64,000 nucleotides of DNA, from positions 1 through 64,000 of the forward strand of contig JADJQX010000008.1 in the NCBI GenBank assembly GCA_016712525.1, written 5' to 3'. Made by a program: the position numbers and the translations under genes. The DNA comes from Myxococcales bacterium. GTDB taxonomy: Bacteria; Myxococcota_A; Polyangia; Polyangiales; Polyangiaceae. How positions within the stretch are numbered: position 1 is the first letter of the stretch; the number at the start of each line of letters is the position of its first letter. The notes beneath the pieces were generated by a model. The model did not search any database. It was not told where the DNA came from and saw nothing but the letters and a program-made list of their open reading frames with translations. Shown here one piece after another: positions 8,102 through 15,876 of the stretch.

Positions 8102-11100
8102 GCGCGCTCGGCCCCGACGAGAGCACCATCCGAGCCACTTGGCGCTGGCTCGCCCACGGCGCACACGGCGTCTCGGAGGTGCGCGTCATCCGGCCCGCTG
8201 GCGGCATCATCGGCATCGGCTTCTTCGACGACGAGGAGGCCTTCGTTCGCGAGTGCGTGCGCACCAACGCCATCGGGAACGTCTACGTCGGCATCCAGCC
8301 GCGCCCACGCCGCCTCTTCGACGCCGCGCCGAACGTCGTACGCCCGCTCAAGACCGGCGCGGGCCGCAAGGACATCGAGGTCATCACCGCGACGGTCATC
8401 GATCTCGACCCGGTACGCCCCAAGGACACCGCCAGCACCGACGCCGAGCTGGCGCTGGCGATGGCCGCCGCGAACAACGCGATCGCATGGTGCGAGTCCG
8501 AGGGGCTCGTGCGCCCGCGCCTGATGATGAGTGGCAACGGCGCGCAGCTCTGGTTCGCGTTGCCGCCCACCGCGCTCGAAGGTGAGCGCCGCGAGCGGCT
8601 CCAGGCGGGGCTCAAGGCCTTCGAGACGAAGGTCCGCGAGCGCGCGCAGACCGACGCGGTCCACGTCGACTCCATCCACGACGTCGCCCGCATCATCAAG
8701 GTCATCGGCACGGTCAGCCACAAGGGCGACGGCCAAGGCGACCGCCCGCACCGCGTGAGCGCCGCGCTCTCCGGCTTCGACCGCGTCGAGGACGAGAGGC
8801 TCCTCGCGCGTCTCGACGTCGAACCCGAGCCCACGCTGCCCGTGGCGGCCCCGCGCGTGTCGCTGCCGGTCGTTGGCAACGTGCCCGCGCCGGGCACCAT
8901 CAAGGCGAAGCGCACGCCCGAGGGCGAGTACGACTGGGAGCACCCGGTCGAGATGTGCGGTCCGGTGCAGCGCCTCTGGGACCACGGCGCGGAAGACCGC
9001 AGCGTCGCCATCTTCGACATGGTGCGCTTCTTCGCGCACAAGGGCCTCGGTCTCGACGAGCTCACCGAGCTGATCCTCGAGTGGGATCGCCGTGGCGAGA
9101 GGATGGGCAAGCTGCGCGGCCGCGACGGCGTGCGGTACATCGCGAAGGCCCACGAGAAGGTGCTCGCCACCGCGCGCGCCGACGGCTCCATCGCGCCGCC
9201 GTGCCACTCGCTCCAGAAGATCGGCTTCTGCAAGGTGAACGTCGAGCCCTCCGCTCGCTGCGACCTCTACGACGTCGTCTTCGACATCGAGAAGGCGATC
9301 GAAGCCGTGCCGGCCGACACGCCCGCGCGCGAGCTGGAGTACCGGCTCAAGCCCATCCTCGACGCCATCGCGCACCGCGACCCGTCGGTGCAGTCGAAGT
9401 ACCTCGGCGCCGTCGAGAAGCGCTTCGGGCTCAAGGCCAAGGACCTCCGCAAGGCGGTCGCCAAAGCAGCCACCACGCCCGCGCGCGAGGACGGCGAGGG
9501 CACCGATCCCGAGAACAGCGACGAGGACATGGAGGGCGCGATCTTCGAGGACGCGTCCTGCTACTACTGCATGACCGCGCGCGGCGAGTCGAAGGTCATC
9601 TCGTCGTTCACCATCGAGCCGACGACGCGCGTGGAGACCGAGGAAGGAGAGCTCATCCTCGGCTACGCGAACACCGACCGGGGTGGGCGCGTCCCGAACC
9701 TGCGCTTCCCACTGTCGTCGTTCCACAGCAAGCGCGACCTCATTCGCCAGCTCCCGTCCGCCGACCTCCAGTGGACCGGCAGCGACAACAACGTCCAGGG
9801 ACTCCTCCGTGTGCTCGCACGGCGGGACGTCCCTCGGCGCCCGGGTTCCAACATGCTCGGCGACTACAAGAAGGGCGAGCACCACGTCTGGCTCGGTCCC
9901 GCCGGCGCCATCGGGAAGGAAGGCTTCATGGAACCGGCACCCGTCCTGTACGTCCCGAGCGGTGGTTCGCTCGACAAGCGCATCTCGTACGTCGACTGCG
10001 ACGAGGACACGTTCCTCGAGGTGGCCTCGACCGTCTTCAAGCATCTGCCGTTCGTGAACAAGCCCGAGGTCATCCTGCCCATCCTCGGCTGGTTCTTCGC
10101 GACGCCGGTGAAGCCGCGGTTCATGGAAAAGGTCGGAACGTTCCCGACGCTCTTCGTCTGGGGCACGCAGGGCTCGGGCAAGTCGAGCGTGTGCATCGAC
10201 ATCATGTGGCCGCTGTTCGGCGTTCGCGACGCGGAGCCCTACAGCGCGACCGAGACCGAGTTCGCGCTCCTGAAGCTGCTGTCGTCGTCGCGCTCGGTGC
10301 CGGTCTTCATTGACGAGTACAAGCCCTACGACATGCAGCGGCAGCGGCTCAACACGCTGCACCGCTACCTGCGCCGCCTCTACCGGGGCGAGGTCGAGGA
10401 GCGCGGTCGCCCCGATCTCAAGGTCGTGAGCTACCAGCTCCAGGCGCCGGTCTGCGTCGCGGGCGAGACGCGGCCTACGGAGTCTGCGCTGCTCGAGCGC
10501 ATCATCACGTCGAACCCCGACAAGACGACGCTCGCCGAGAAGCCCGGAGCACGCCAGGCGTACCGCGAGCTGCGCTCGGTGGACCTTCTGCTGTTCGCGC
10601 CCCGGTACATCCAGTTCTGCCTCGGGCGGGACTTCGCCGCCGACCTCGAGGTGGCGCGCGCTGTGGCCAAGGCGCTGCTCGATGGGCGCAAGGTGCCGGT
10701 GCGCGTCGTCGAGAACCTCACCGCCATGCTGCTCGGCATCCACCTCTTCGAGGAGTTCGCCAAGCACTGCGGCTGCGAGCTGGCCGACGACCTCGGCGTG
10801 GAGGCGGCCGTCAACGCGGTGCTCGACGACGTGCTCGAGACCGATCACGGCGTGAAGAACGCCCTCGATCACTTCCTCGAGATGCTGGGCGTGATGGCCG
10901 TGCAGGGGGACCTCAAGCACAAGGTCCACTACGTCTTCGACGAGGGGCGCCTCGCGCTCCACCTCGAGAGCGCGTACGACGCGTTCCGCGCCCACTGCAA
11001 GCGCATCGACTACGACGGCGAGATGGTCGACCTGAAGCAGCTCCGGCGCCTGGTCGCCGAGAGCAAGAAGCAGGGCGGCTTCGTCATCGCCGAGAGCGAG

Positions 11101-11256
11101 CGCGTCACCTTCGACAGCGGGCGTCGGCGGGCAGTGGTGATCGACTTCGAGAAGACCAAGGTCGTCACCGCCGACGACTTCCCGACGCCCGAGCCAGGAA
11201 GCGGCGGCGGGTTCCGCGAGAACTTCAAGGGGCGCTACGGCCACGACGACTCGTAG
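8098..11256 (+). CDS. Primase-polymerase fused to helicase-like ATPase
   Basis: 1052 aa. N-terminal AEP-type primase/polymerase: metal-binding DxD-like strand at ~101 (TATVIDLDP), nucleotide-binding turn at ~145 (SGNGAQLWFAL), and the conserved DVARIIKVIGTVSHKG at ~196. A middle segment has Cys residues (PCHSLQKIGFC, SARC at ~360-382) that may bind zinc or an FeS cluster. The C-terminal half has a P-loop at ~688 (WGTQGSGKSS) and a Walker-B-like VFIDEY (~736), like phage/plasmid primase-helicases. This is the replication initiator/primase one expects of an autonomous element. It overlaps the upstream gene (ATGA) and converges on the minus-strand gene at 11225, with 32 bp of tail overlap. Confidence 0.75.
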   Translation: MSALGPDESTIRATWRWLAHGAHGVSEVRVIRPAGGIIGIGFFDDEEAFVRECVRTNAIGNVYVGIQPRPRRLFDAAPNVVRPLKTGAGRKDIEVITATVIDLDPVRPKDTASTDAELALAMAAANNAIAWCESEGLVRPRLMMSGNGAQLWFALPPTALEGERRERLQAGLKAFETKVRERAQTDAVHVDSIHDVARIIKVIGTVSHKGDGQGDRPHRVSAALSGFDRVEDERLLARLDVEPEPTLPVAAPRVSLPVVGNVPAPGTIKAKRTPEGEYDWEHPVEMCGPVQRLWDHGAEDRSVAIFDMVRFFAHKGLGLDELTELILEWDRRGERMGKLRGRDGVRYIAKAHEKVLATARADGSIAPPCHSLQKIGFCKVNVEPSARCDLYDVVFDIEKAIEAVPADTPARELEYRLKPILDAIAHRDPSVQSKYLGAVEKRFGLKAKDLRKAVAKAATTPAREDGEGTDPENSDEDMEGAIFEDASCYYCMTARGESKVISSFTIEPTTRVETEEGELILGYANTDRGGRVPNLRFPLSSFHSKRDLIRQLPSADLQWTGSDNNVQGLLRVLARRDVPRRPGSNMLGDYKKGEHHVWLGPAGAIGKEGFMEPAPVLYVPSGGSLDKRISYVDCDEDTFLEVASTVFKHLPFVNKPEVILPILGWFFATPVKPRFMEKVGTFPTLFVWGTQGSGKSSVCIDIMWPLFGVRDAEPYSATETEFALLKLLSSSRSVPVFIDEYKPYDMQRQRLNTLHRYLRRLYRGEVEERGRPDLKVVSYQLQAPVCVAGETRPTESALLERIITSNPDKTTLAEKPGARQAYRELRSVDLLLFAPRYIQFCLGRDFAADLEVARAVAKALLDGRKVPVRVVENLTAMLLGIHLFEEFAKHCGCELADDLGVEAAVNAVLDDVLETDHGVKNALDHFLEMLGVMAVQGDLKHKVHYVFDEGRLALHLESAYDAFRAHCKRIDYDGEMVDLKQLRRLVAESKKQGGFVIAESERVTFDSGRRRAVVIDFEKTKVVTADDFPTPEPGSGGGFRENFKGRYGHDDS

Positions 11257-12454
11257 CCGCCGGGGTCTTGGCGTCCTCGACCTCGCCAGGAGCGCCGAGG
11301 CGGCGGCAGTCGCGGAGCAGGGTGGCGGCATTCTGCAGCCCCTCCTCCTGCTTCTTCGTCGGCTTGGTCTTGGTGCCGTCCTTCTTCGTGGTGGTCGTCG
11401 TGGCCACGAACGTGAGCTCGGCGAGCGAGGCGTCGAGCGTGATGTTCTCGGGCGGCACGCCGAGCCGGATGAGGCCCGTCCCGCGCTGCACGCGGATGAG
11501 CGCCTTCCGCTCCTCCTCGCCGAGCCCGTAGAGGTCGTACTTGCCGAGGTCGGCGCGCAGATCGTTCAGCGCCGGGTCCTTGTCGCTGCCGTCGCGCAGG
11601 CGCGACTTGTCGAGCCAGCCGTCGTCCTTGCCGTTCTTCCGCGCCGCCGCGAGGAGCAAGAAGCGCAAGAACTTCAGGTCGCTCTTGCGAAAGCCGCCGA
11701 AGTCCTGGCCGTTGATCTCGACGACGTGGCGCTCGCCCGGGCGCGTCGCGAGGCGCAGGTGGACGTAGTCGAGGTCGAGCATCGGCTCATCGAGGACGCG
11801 CGTGCGGTAGTCGGGCGTCAGCTCCTCGATGGCGCGCGGCAGCCCGATGCGCCCCGCGGCGTCGAGGTCGAGCTCGAAGGGGACGATCTTGTCGGCGGCG
11901 GTGAGCGACGTCGGCGGCCGCGTCGCGACCAGCACGACGAGGCCGTCGACGCCGAGATCGGCGCGCAGGCCGCGGCAGGTCTGCTCGAACCCGAGCTTGG
12001 GCGCGCGCAGCCACACGACGCCGATGTTCATCCCGCGCCGGTGCGTCATTCCCACGCCGAGGAACGGCTTGGGCACGGGCTTCGGCAGCGGCTGCAGGCG
12101 GTGGGTCGCGGCGATCTTGGCGAAGACGTCTTTCGCGCGGCAGCGCAGGGCCTCGACCTCGGAGCGCGGCACCATCGTCCACCCCGGCCAGCACGGCGGC
12201 TCCTCCGGGCACGCGACCGCCACGAGCCCCTCGGCGGCGCCGAGGTCGTAGTTCACGTTCGGGAAGCAGCCGTGCATGCAGCCGGGCGGCTCGTAGTCGT
12301 CGGCCTTGCCGTACTCGAGGACGCGCTCGCGCACGACGAGCGGCTCCGGCTGCCAGCCGGTGCGGAGCACCTCGTCGTAGCTCACGCGCGAGTCGTCACT
12401 GCGCCGCAGCTTCGAGAGCAGCAGCTTCCACGGGAGAACGTCGTCCGCTGGCAT
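11225..12454 (-). CDS. Unknown protein with Cys-rich N-terminus (409 aa)
   Basis: Not recognised. The N-terminal part has four Cys in two pairs (PPGCMHGCFP and VACPEEPPCWPGW, ~55-95) suggesting a metal site. A central alpha/beta region (MNIGVVWLRAPKLGFEQTC, DGLVVLVATRPPTS) may be a nucleotide-handling or nuclease-like fold. Residues ~265-330 contain a possible winged-helix segment (SDLKFLRFLLLAAARKN... LNDLRADLGKYDL). The start at ATG 12454 lies inside the preceding gene (59-bp overlap), so the two are translationally linked, in a unit controlled by the XRE/ImmA pair. Confidence 0.6.
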   Translation of the reverse strand: MPADDVLPWKLLLSKLRRSDDSRVSYDEVLRTGWQPEPLVVRERVLEYGKADDYEPPGCMHGCFPNVNYDLGAAEGLVAVACPEEPPCWPGWTMVPRSEVEALRCRAKDVFAKIAATHRLQPLPKPVPKPFLGVGMTHRRGMNIGVVWLRAPKLGFEQTCRGLRADLGVDGLVVLVATRPPTSLTAADKIVPFELDLDAAGRIGLPRAIEELTPDYRTRVLDEPMLDLDYVHLRLATRPGERHVVEINGQDFGGFRKSDLKFLRFLLLAAARKNGKDDGWLDKSRLRDGSDKDPALNDLRADLGKYDLYGLGEEERKALIRVQRGTGLIRLGVPPENITLDASLAELTFVATTTTTKKDGTKTKPTKKQEEGLQNAATLLRDCRRLGAPGEVEDAKTPAATSRRGRSAP

Positions 12455-13589
12455 CGATGCCCCACTCCTTCAGGTAGCGACGGATGACGCGATCGCGCTC
12501 CGTGTCGTTGAGGTTCGAGTTGTTCGGGTTGAACAGGCTGACGGTGCGGTACTTCGAGCGGCCCTTGCCCTCGAAGACGAACTGCAGCCGCACGCCGTGG
12601 ATCGCGTCGCTCGCGAGGTCGACGCCGTGCTCCCCCAGGAGCCCGCGCACACCGAGCACGGTGAAGCCCGGCTTCATCTCGACGGTCACGCGCTTCACGT
12701 CGCGGCTCGCGGGCTTGGCCACGACGCGCACGATGGACACGTCCTCGATCTTGTCGAAGCCGCGCACGGGGAAGTCGAAGTCATCGTCACGCAGCGGATC
12801 GAACGAGAACTTCGGGCTCTTGTTCGTGTCCTCGAAGTAGCTCGGGTCGCCGACGAAGACCTGCGCGAAGAGGTCGCGCAGCTTCTCGCGCTCGGCCACG
12901 CGCGGCGCCTTCACCAGCAGCGTGGAGGTCTCGAACTGGAACACGGCCGCGAGCCGCACGACGGGGCGCTGCCAGTCCGGCTCGACGACGCCCCTGTCGT
13001 TGAAGCGATCGAACGGGGCGACCTCGTCCTCATGGAAGATGAACAGCGCGAACTTCTCGTCGTTGGCGAAGTCCTCGACCTGGCAGCGCGCGCCGAACGC
13101 GGTCTCGCGGAAGTGGCTCGCCATCGCCGCCTTCATCGCCGTCTTGGCCTCAGCGGTCGGCTTGAGCGTCACCGGGTAGCGCCCGTGGAACTCGGTCAGG
13201 TGCTCCATCATGTCGAGGGCGTGGGCCTGGTGCGCCTCCAGGAAGCGCGCCTCGTCAGCGACGAAGAGACGCACCGCGAGGTCCTGCGCCGACCAGGCGC
13301 GGCTGTCCTCGACGAGCTGCGCGTGCCCGTTGGTCCAGACCTGCTGCGCCAGCCGCTCGAGGTACGGGCGCGCGTGTGGCCCGCACAGGTCGTTCACCGG
13401 CAGGAGCTTCGTCTCGATAGCGACGCGCTCGGCCTCGGGGAGCGCCTTCCACCCGCGATAGACCTGCTCGCCCACCGGCCCCTCGCCGTCCAGCGCGAGC
13501 TCCACGGCGGCCCACTCGAGGAGCACGTCGAGGGCGTCGGGGGTGAGGTGTCGGAAGAAGGACTTCGGGTTCCATTCGCGGTTTGCCAT
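12396..13589 (-). CDS. Unknown protein (397 aa), XRE-palindrome promoter
   Basis: Not recognised. ATG 13589 (MANREWNPKS) is chosen because GGAGAA lies 6 nt upstream; the longer open frame would translate through the palindrome. Mostly alpha-helical first half (DVLLEWAAVELAL, LERLAQQVWTNG), then a beta-rich part (KFALFIFHEDEVAPF, RLAAVFQFETSTLLVKAP) and a C-terminal region with NPNNSNLNDTERDRVIRRYL. The 22-bp palindrome 13602-13623 sits 13 bp upstream of the ATG. It overlaps the downstream gene by 59 bp. Together these two genes look like effectors or accessory functions under the XRE repressor. Confidence 0.6.
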   Translation of the reverse strand: MANREWNPKSFFRHLTPDALDVLLEWAAVELALDGEGPVGEQVYRGWKALPEAERVAIETKLLPVNDLCGPHARPYLERLAQQVWTNGHAQLVEDSRAWSAQDLAVRLFVADEARFLEAHQAHALDMMEHLTEFHGRYPVTLKPTAEAKTAMKAAMASHFRETAFGARCQVEDFANDEKFALFIFHEDEVAPFDRFNDRGVVEPDWQRPVVRLAAVFQFETSTLLVKAPRVAEREKLRDLFAQVFVGDPSYFEDTNKSPKFSFDPLRDDDFDFPVRGFDKIEDVSIVRVVAKPASRDVKRVTVEMKPGFTVLGVRGLLGEHGVDLASDAIHGVRLQFVFEGKGRSKYRTVSLFNPNNSNLNDTERDRVIRRYLKEWGIDASGRRSPVEAAALEAAAQ

Positions 13590-13601
13590 GCGTTCTCCAG
13601 T

Positions 13602-13623
13602 CTGTTTACCGTTGCCAAAACAG
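13602..13623. promoter_or_regulatory. 22-bp palindrome CTGTT-N12-AACAG, site 1
   Basis: Arms CTGTTT (13602-13607) and AAACAG (13618-13623). It lies between the ImmA-like gene and the gene starting at 13589. The same arm sequence and spacing recur at 14732-14753 in front of the XRE gene, so it is probably that regulator's operator. Confidence 0.6.
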
Positions 13624-13659
13624 GGGACATCGAGAGCGAACGAAACCGCTCCCCACACT

Positions 13660-14340
13660 TCAGAAGAGGCGTCCTTGGGCGCCGTCGACCACGAGCTTCA
13701 GCGCCTCCAGGCGGATCTGCATCGCCTGGTTCGACACGTTGGTGAAGCCGCCCTTCGCGATGACTTCGGCGGCGAAGTCGCGCAGCTCGGCGATGCGCTC
13801 GCCGGCCTTCTTGCGGGCGACGAAGTTGTCGATGGCGAGCGGCTCGCCGGTCACCAGCTTCACCGCCGCGCGCACGTCGCTCGCCGGCATGAGCAGCAGC
13901 GCCGCGAACTTGTCCGCCTGGATCTCAGCGGAATCGCGCTGCCCGTCGCGGCAGACGATGGCGGCCGTCGCCTTGGCGCCGGGCTCGCGCGAGAACAGCG
14001 GGAACGTGACCTTGTCCATCTCGCGGAGCGGGCGGTGAAGCTGCCAGTGGCCGACCTCGTGGCCGAGGGTGAAGCAGTAGCGGCCTTCGTTTCCCTCGAG
14101 CGACGAGTCGATGACGACCAGCGCGTCGTCGAGCCACGTCGCACCAAGCACATCGGGCTTGCCGAGCTTCTTGCGCAGGTCCCCCATCTCGAGCGTGAGC
14201 CCGAGGACGCTCTCGGCGATCGCGTCGACGGGGATCGGCGGTCGCGGCGGCTCGCCCTTCGCCTTGGCGTACTGGCGCAGCAGCTCCTGAACGGCGCTCT
14301 CGATCTGCGCGTCGGAGCGGAAGGGGACCTTGAAGGTCAT
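13660..14340 (-). CDS. ImmA/IrrE-family metallo-endopeptidase
   Basis: 226 aa. Zinc protease of the ImmA/IrrE type that cleaves XRE repressors and so derepresses mobile elements. The active-site helix is TLGHEVGHWQLH (~127), with the third ligand region SAEIQADKFAALLLMP (~170-186), the standard family layout. Start ATG 14340 overlaps the stop of the XRE gene (ATGA), as in immR-immA pairs. By analogy with ICEBs1 it would inactivate the adjacent repressor on a host signal. The target here is inferred from adjacency. Confidence 0.88.
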   Translation of the reverse strand: MTFKVPFRSDAQIESAVQELLRQYAKAKGEPPRPPIPVDAIAESVLGLTLEMGDLRKKLGKPDVLGATWLDDALVVIDSSLEGNEGRYCFTLGHEVGHWQLHRPLREMDKVTFPLFSREPGAKATAAIVCRDGQRDSAEIQADKFAALLLMPASDVRAAVKLVTGEPLAIDNFVARKKAGERIAELRDFAAEVIAKGGFTNVSNQAMQIRLEALKLVVDGAQGRLF

Positions 14341-14690
14341 CAGCGCTTCCCCTTCTTCGGCTCGTTGGGCAGGAGCTTCATGAGGTCTTCCGCCGACAGC
14401 TTCCGCTCGCCGACGGTGCGCAGGAACTCCGGCATCCCCGAGTCGGCCTTGATGACGTTGAGCGACTCCTCGGACACGCGCCCGGCGAGCGTCATCAGCT
14501 CGTCGAAGCTGTCGGAGAGCTGGACGGCCATCTTGCGGATGACGTCCTCCGCGGGCGGCGCCTTCTCCTCCGAGGTCTCGATGCGCGACAGGTACGTGGG
14601 CGAGATGCCGACCTTCGTGGCAAACTCGCGGAGCCCAAGCTTCTGCTCGGTCCTCAGGCGACGAATGCGTTCTCCAAACCGTTCCTTCAC
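14340..14690 (-). CDS. XRE-family regulator (ImmR-like)
   Basis: 116 aa. N-terminal HTH_XRE at ~5-65 (RIRRLRTEQKLGLREFA, then VGISPTYLSRIETSEEKAP), followed by a short helical tail with a Lys-rich end (NEPKKGKR). Paired with an ImmA-type protease, so it is most likely the element's repressor. Palindrome 14732-14753 lies 42-63 bp upstream and would allow autoregulation. Confidence 0.85.
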   Translation of the reverse strand: MKERFGERIRRLRTEQKLGLREFATKVGISPTYLSRIETSEEKAPPAEDVIRKMAVQLSDSFDELMTLAGRVSEESLNVIKADSGMPEFLRTVGERKLSAEDLMKLLPNEPKKGKR

Positions 14691-14731
14691 GTTTCCTCGC
14701 TGAGCGCCCCCCGGAAGCGGGGCGCGATGTT

Positions 14732-14753
14732 CTGTTGCCTAAATACTAAACAG
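14732..14753. promoter_or_regulatory. 22-bp palindrome CTGTT-N12-AACAG, site 2
   Basis: Arms CTGTT (14732-14736) and AACAG (14749-14753) with an AT-rich centre containing TAGTAT/TATTTA on the minus strand, a plausible -10 region for the XRE gene. Same arms and spacing as site 1. Confidence 0.6.
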
Positions 14754-14796
14754 AGCCTCCTCGGTCAATGGGGAGGTGCAGGTCGGTGACGATCTC

Positions 14797-14830
14797 CTGT
14801 CCCGTTTCGGCGCGCGGGACCGCGTTTCCC
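14797..14830 (+). promoter_or_regulatory. 34-bp regulatory element, copy D
   Basis: Plus-strand, CTGTCCCGTTTCG to ACCGCGTTTCCC. It ends 4 nt before GTG 14835, giving the same near-zero leader as copy B. It drives the unit that leads to DUF2924 and the recombinase. Confidence 0.65.
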
Positions 14831-14834
14831 ACCT

Positions 14835-15023
14835 GTGGAAGCGACGATCCCGAAGACGCGGTCCGGCGCGGCCGCGGCCAACACCGTGAGCGCCGAGGTG
14901 CGCCGCGCCGAGGTCGAGCGTCGTCTCGACGAGGCGGCTGACGTCCTCGCCGAGACGCTCCTCGACATGTGGCGCAAGGAGCAGCGCAGCCGACGCGCTG
15001 CCGCGCACGGAGGTACGTCGTGA
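14835..15023 (+). CDS. Small helical protein (62 aa)
   Basis: Starts at GTG 14835, 4 nt after regulatory copy D, so it would be translated from a leaderless message. The sequence is one long charged helix (EVRRAEVERRLDEAADVLAE, then WRKEQRSRRAA). No family recognised. Reality rests on its helix-like composition and on the conserved element directly before it; the alternative is that copy D serves only the genes beginning at 15125. Confidence 0.4.
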   Translation: MEATIPKTRSGAAAANTVSAEVRRAEVERRLDEAADVLAETLLDMWRKEQRSRRAAAHGGTS

Positions 15024-15124
15024 CCTCTCTGCTCTCTCCGGCTCTCGCCTTGTCTTCTACCGGGGAAGAAGCCGTCATGCCGACGACGCGCGAGCACGGT
15101 GCGCGCGCGAACAACGGAGGCACG

Positions 15125-15697
15125 ATGAACAACAAGGCGACCGCCAGAGCCCGCACCGCGATGCGCGAGCTCGACGACGTCCCGACTCAGCTCGCGGCGC
15201 TCGAAGCGATGACCGTCGGCCAGCTCGCCGAGAGGTGGCGCGAGCTCTACGGCGAGCCGACGCGGACGAGGAACAAGGACTACCTGAAGAAGCGCCTCGC
15301 CTGGCGCATCCAGGAACTCGCCGAGGGCGGGCTCTCGCAGGGCGCGCTCGCGCGCATCCACCAGCTCGGTGACCAGATGCCCGAGCGCTGGCGCATGCGT
15401 CAGAGCCAGGGCCACGCCGCGGGCGACGCGCCTGTGCCGTTGGCGGCGCTGCAGGTGGTGCAGGCGTTCGAGCCGCGCGATCCGCGCGTGCCACCCGTAG
15501 GCACCGTCCTGCGCCGGGTCTTCGAGGGGAAGGCCCACGAGGTGACGGTCTGCGCGGAGGGCTTCGAGTACGAAGGGCGGCGGTACAAATCGCTCTCGGC
15601 GATCGCCACCGAGATCGCCGGCACGCGCTGGAATGGGTTCCTCTTCTTCGGGCTCAAGAAGCGCGGCGAGTCGGGACGCGAGGAGTCCGCGGCATGA
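15125..15697 (+). CDS. DUF2924 domain protein
   Basis: 190 aa. ATG 15125 follows a strong GGAGG. Recognised by the core DUF2924 features: LAERWRELYGEPTRTRNKD (~35), LKKRLAWRIQELAEGGLS, the GTVLRRVFEGKAHEVTV beta segment, and the final YEGRRYKSLSAIATEI / TRWNGFLFFGL. These proteins usually sit beside serine recombinases in proteobacterial islands, as here. Their biochemical role is not established; an accessory or directionality role for recombination is a guess. ATGA overlap with the next gene. Confidence 0.85.
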   Translation: MNNKATARARTAMRELDDVPTQLAALEAMTVGQLAERWRELYGEPTRTRNKDYLKKRLAWRIQELAEGGLSQGALARIHQLGDQMPERWRMRQSQGHAAGDAPVPLAALQVVQAFEPRDPRVPPVGTVLRRVFEGKAHEVTVCAEGFEYEGRRYKSLSAIATEIAGTRWNGFLFFGLKKRGESGREESAA

Positions 15698-15876
15698 GCG
15701 AGTTCTTCCGCACGCAGATGGGCCACCGCTTCTACGAGTCGACGATGCCGTCGCTCGTGCGGGAGCTGGCGCGGCTCAACGCGAACCTCGAGCGGCTGCT
15801 CGCCGTCGTCGAGCGCGACGCCGCGAAGCCCGACGACGGCGAGCCTACGCCGGCTCCGTCGAAGGAGCCGCGATGA
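15694..15876 (+). CDS. Small recombinase-linked protein (60 aa)
   Basis: MSEFFRTQMGHRFYESTMPS followed by a leucine-rich helix (LVRELARLNANLERLLAVV) and a Pro-rich tail. Overlaps the DUF2924 stop (ATGA) and the recombinase start (ATGA), so all three are translated together. I believe similar short proteins recur between DUF2924 and recombinase genes, but their function is unknown; the helix could form a coiled coil with a partner. Confidence 0.65.
   Translation: MSEFFRTQMGHRFYESTMPSLVRELARLNANLERLLAVVERDAAKPDDGEPTPAPSKEPR

Noticed and set aside
8041..11331. 1096-codon open frame on the minus strand
   Set aside because: It is antisense to the primase-polymerase gene, whose motifs are clear; the frame is open only because of GC-rich codon bias and its composition (Val/Arg/Asp/Leu/His) is unnatural.
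13621..13655. Another element-like stretch (GGGGACATC ... ACCGCTCCCC)
   Set aside because: The half-sites are in the wrong order and spacing for the 34-bp element.
13660..14690. XRE plus metalloprotease as a toxin-antitoxin pair
   Set aside because: The HEVGH zinc site and ADKFAALLLMP segment are those of ImmA/IrrE repressor-cleaving proteases; no toxin domain is present.
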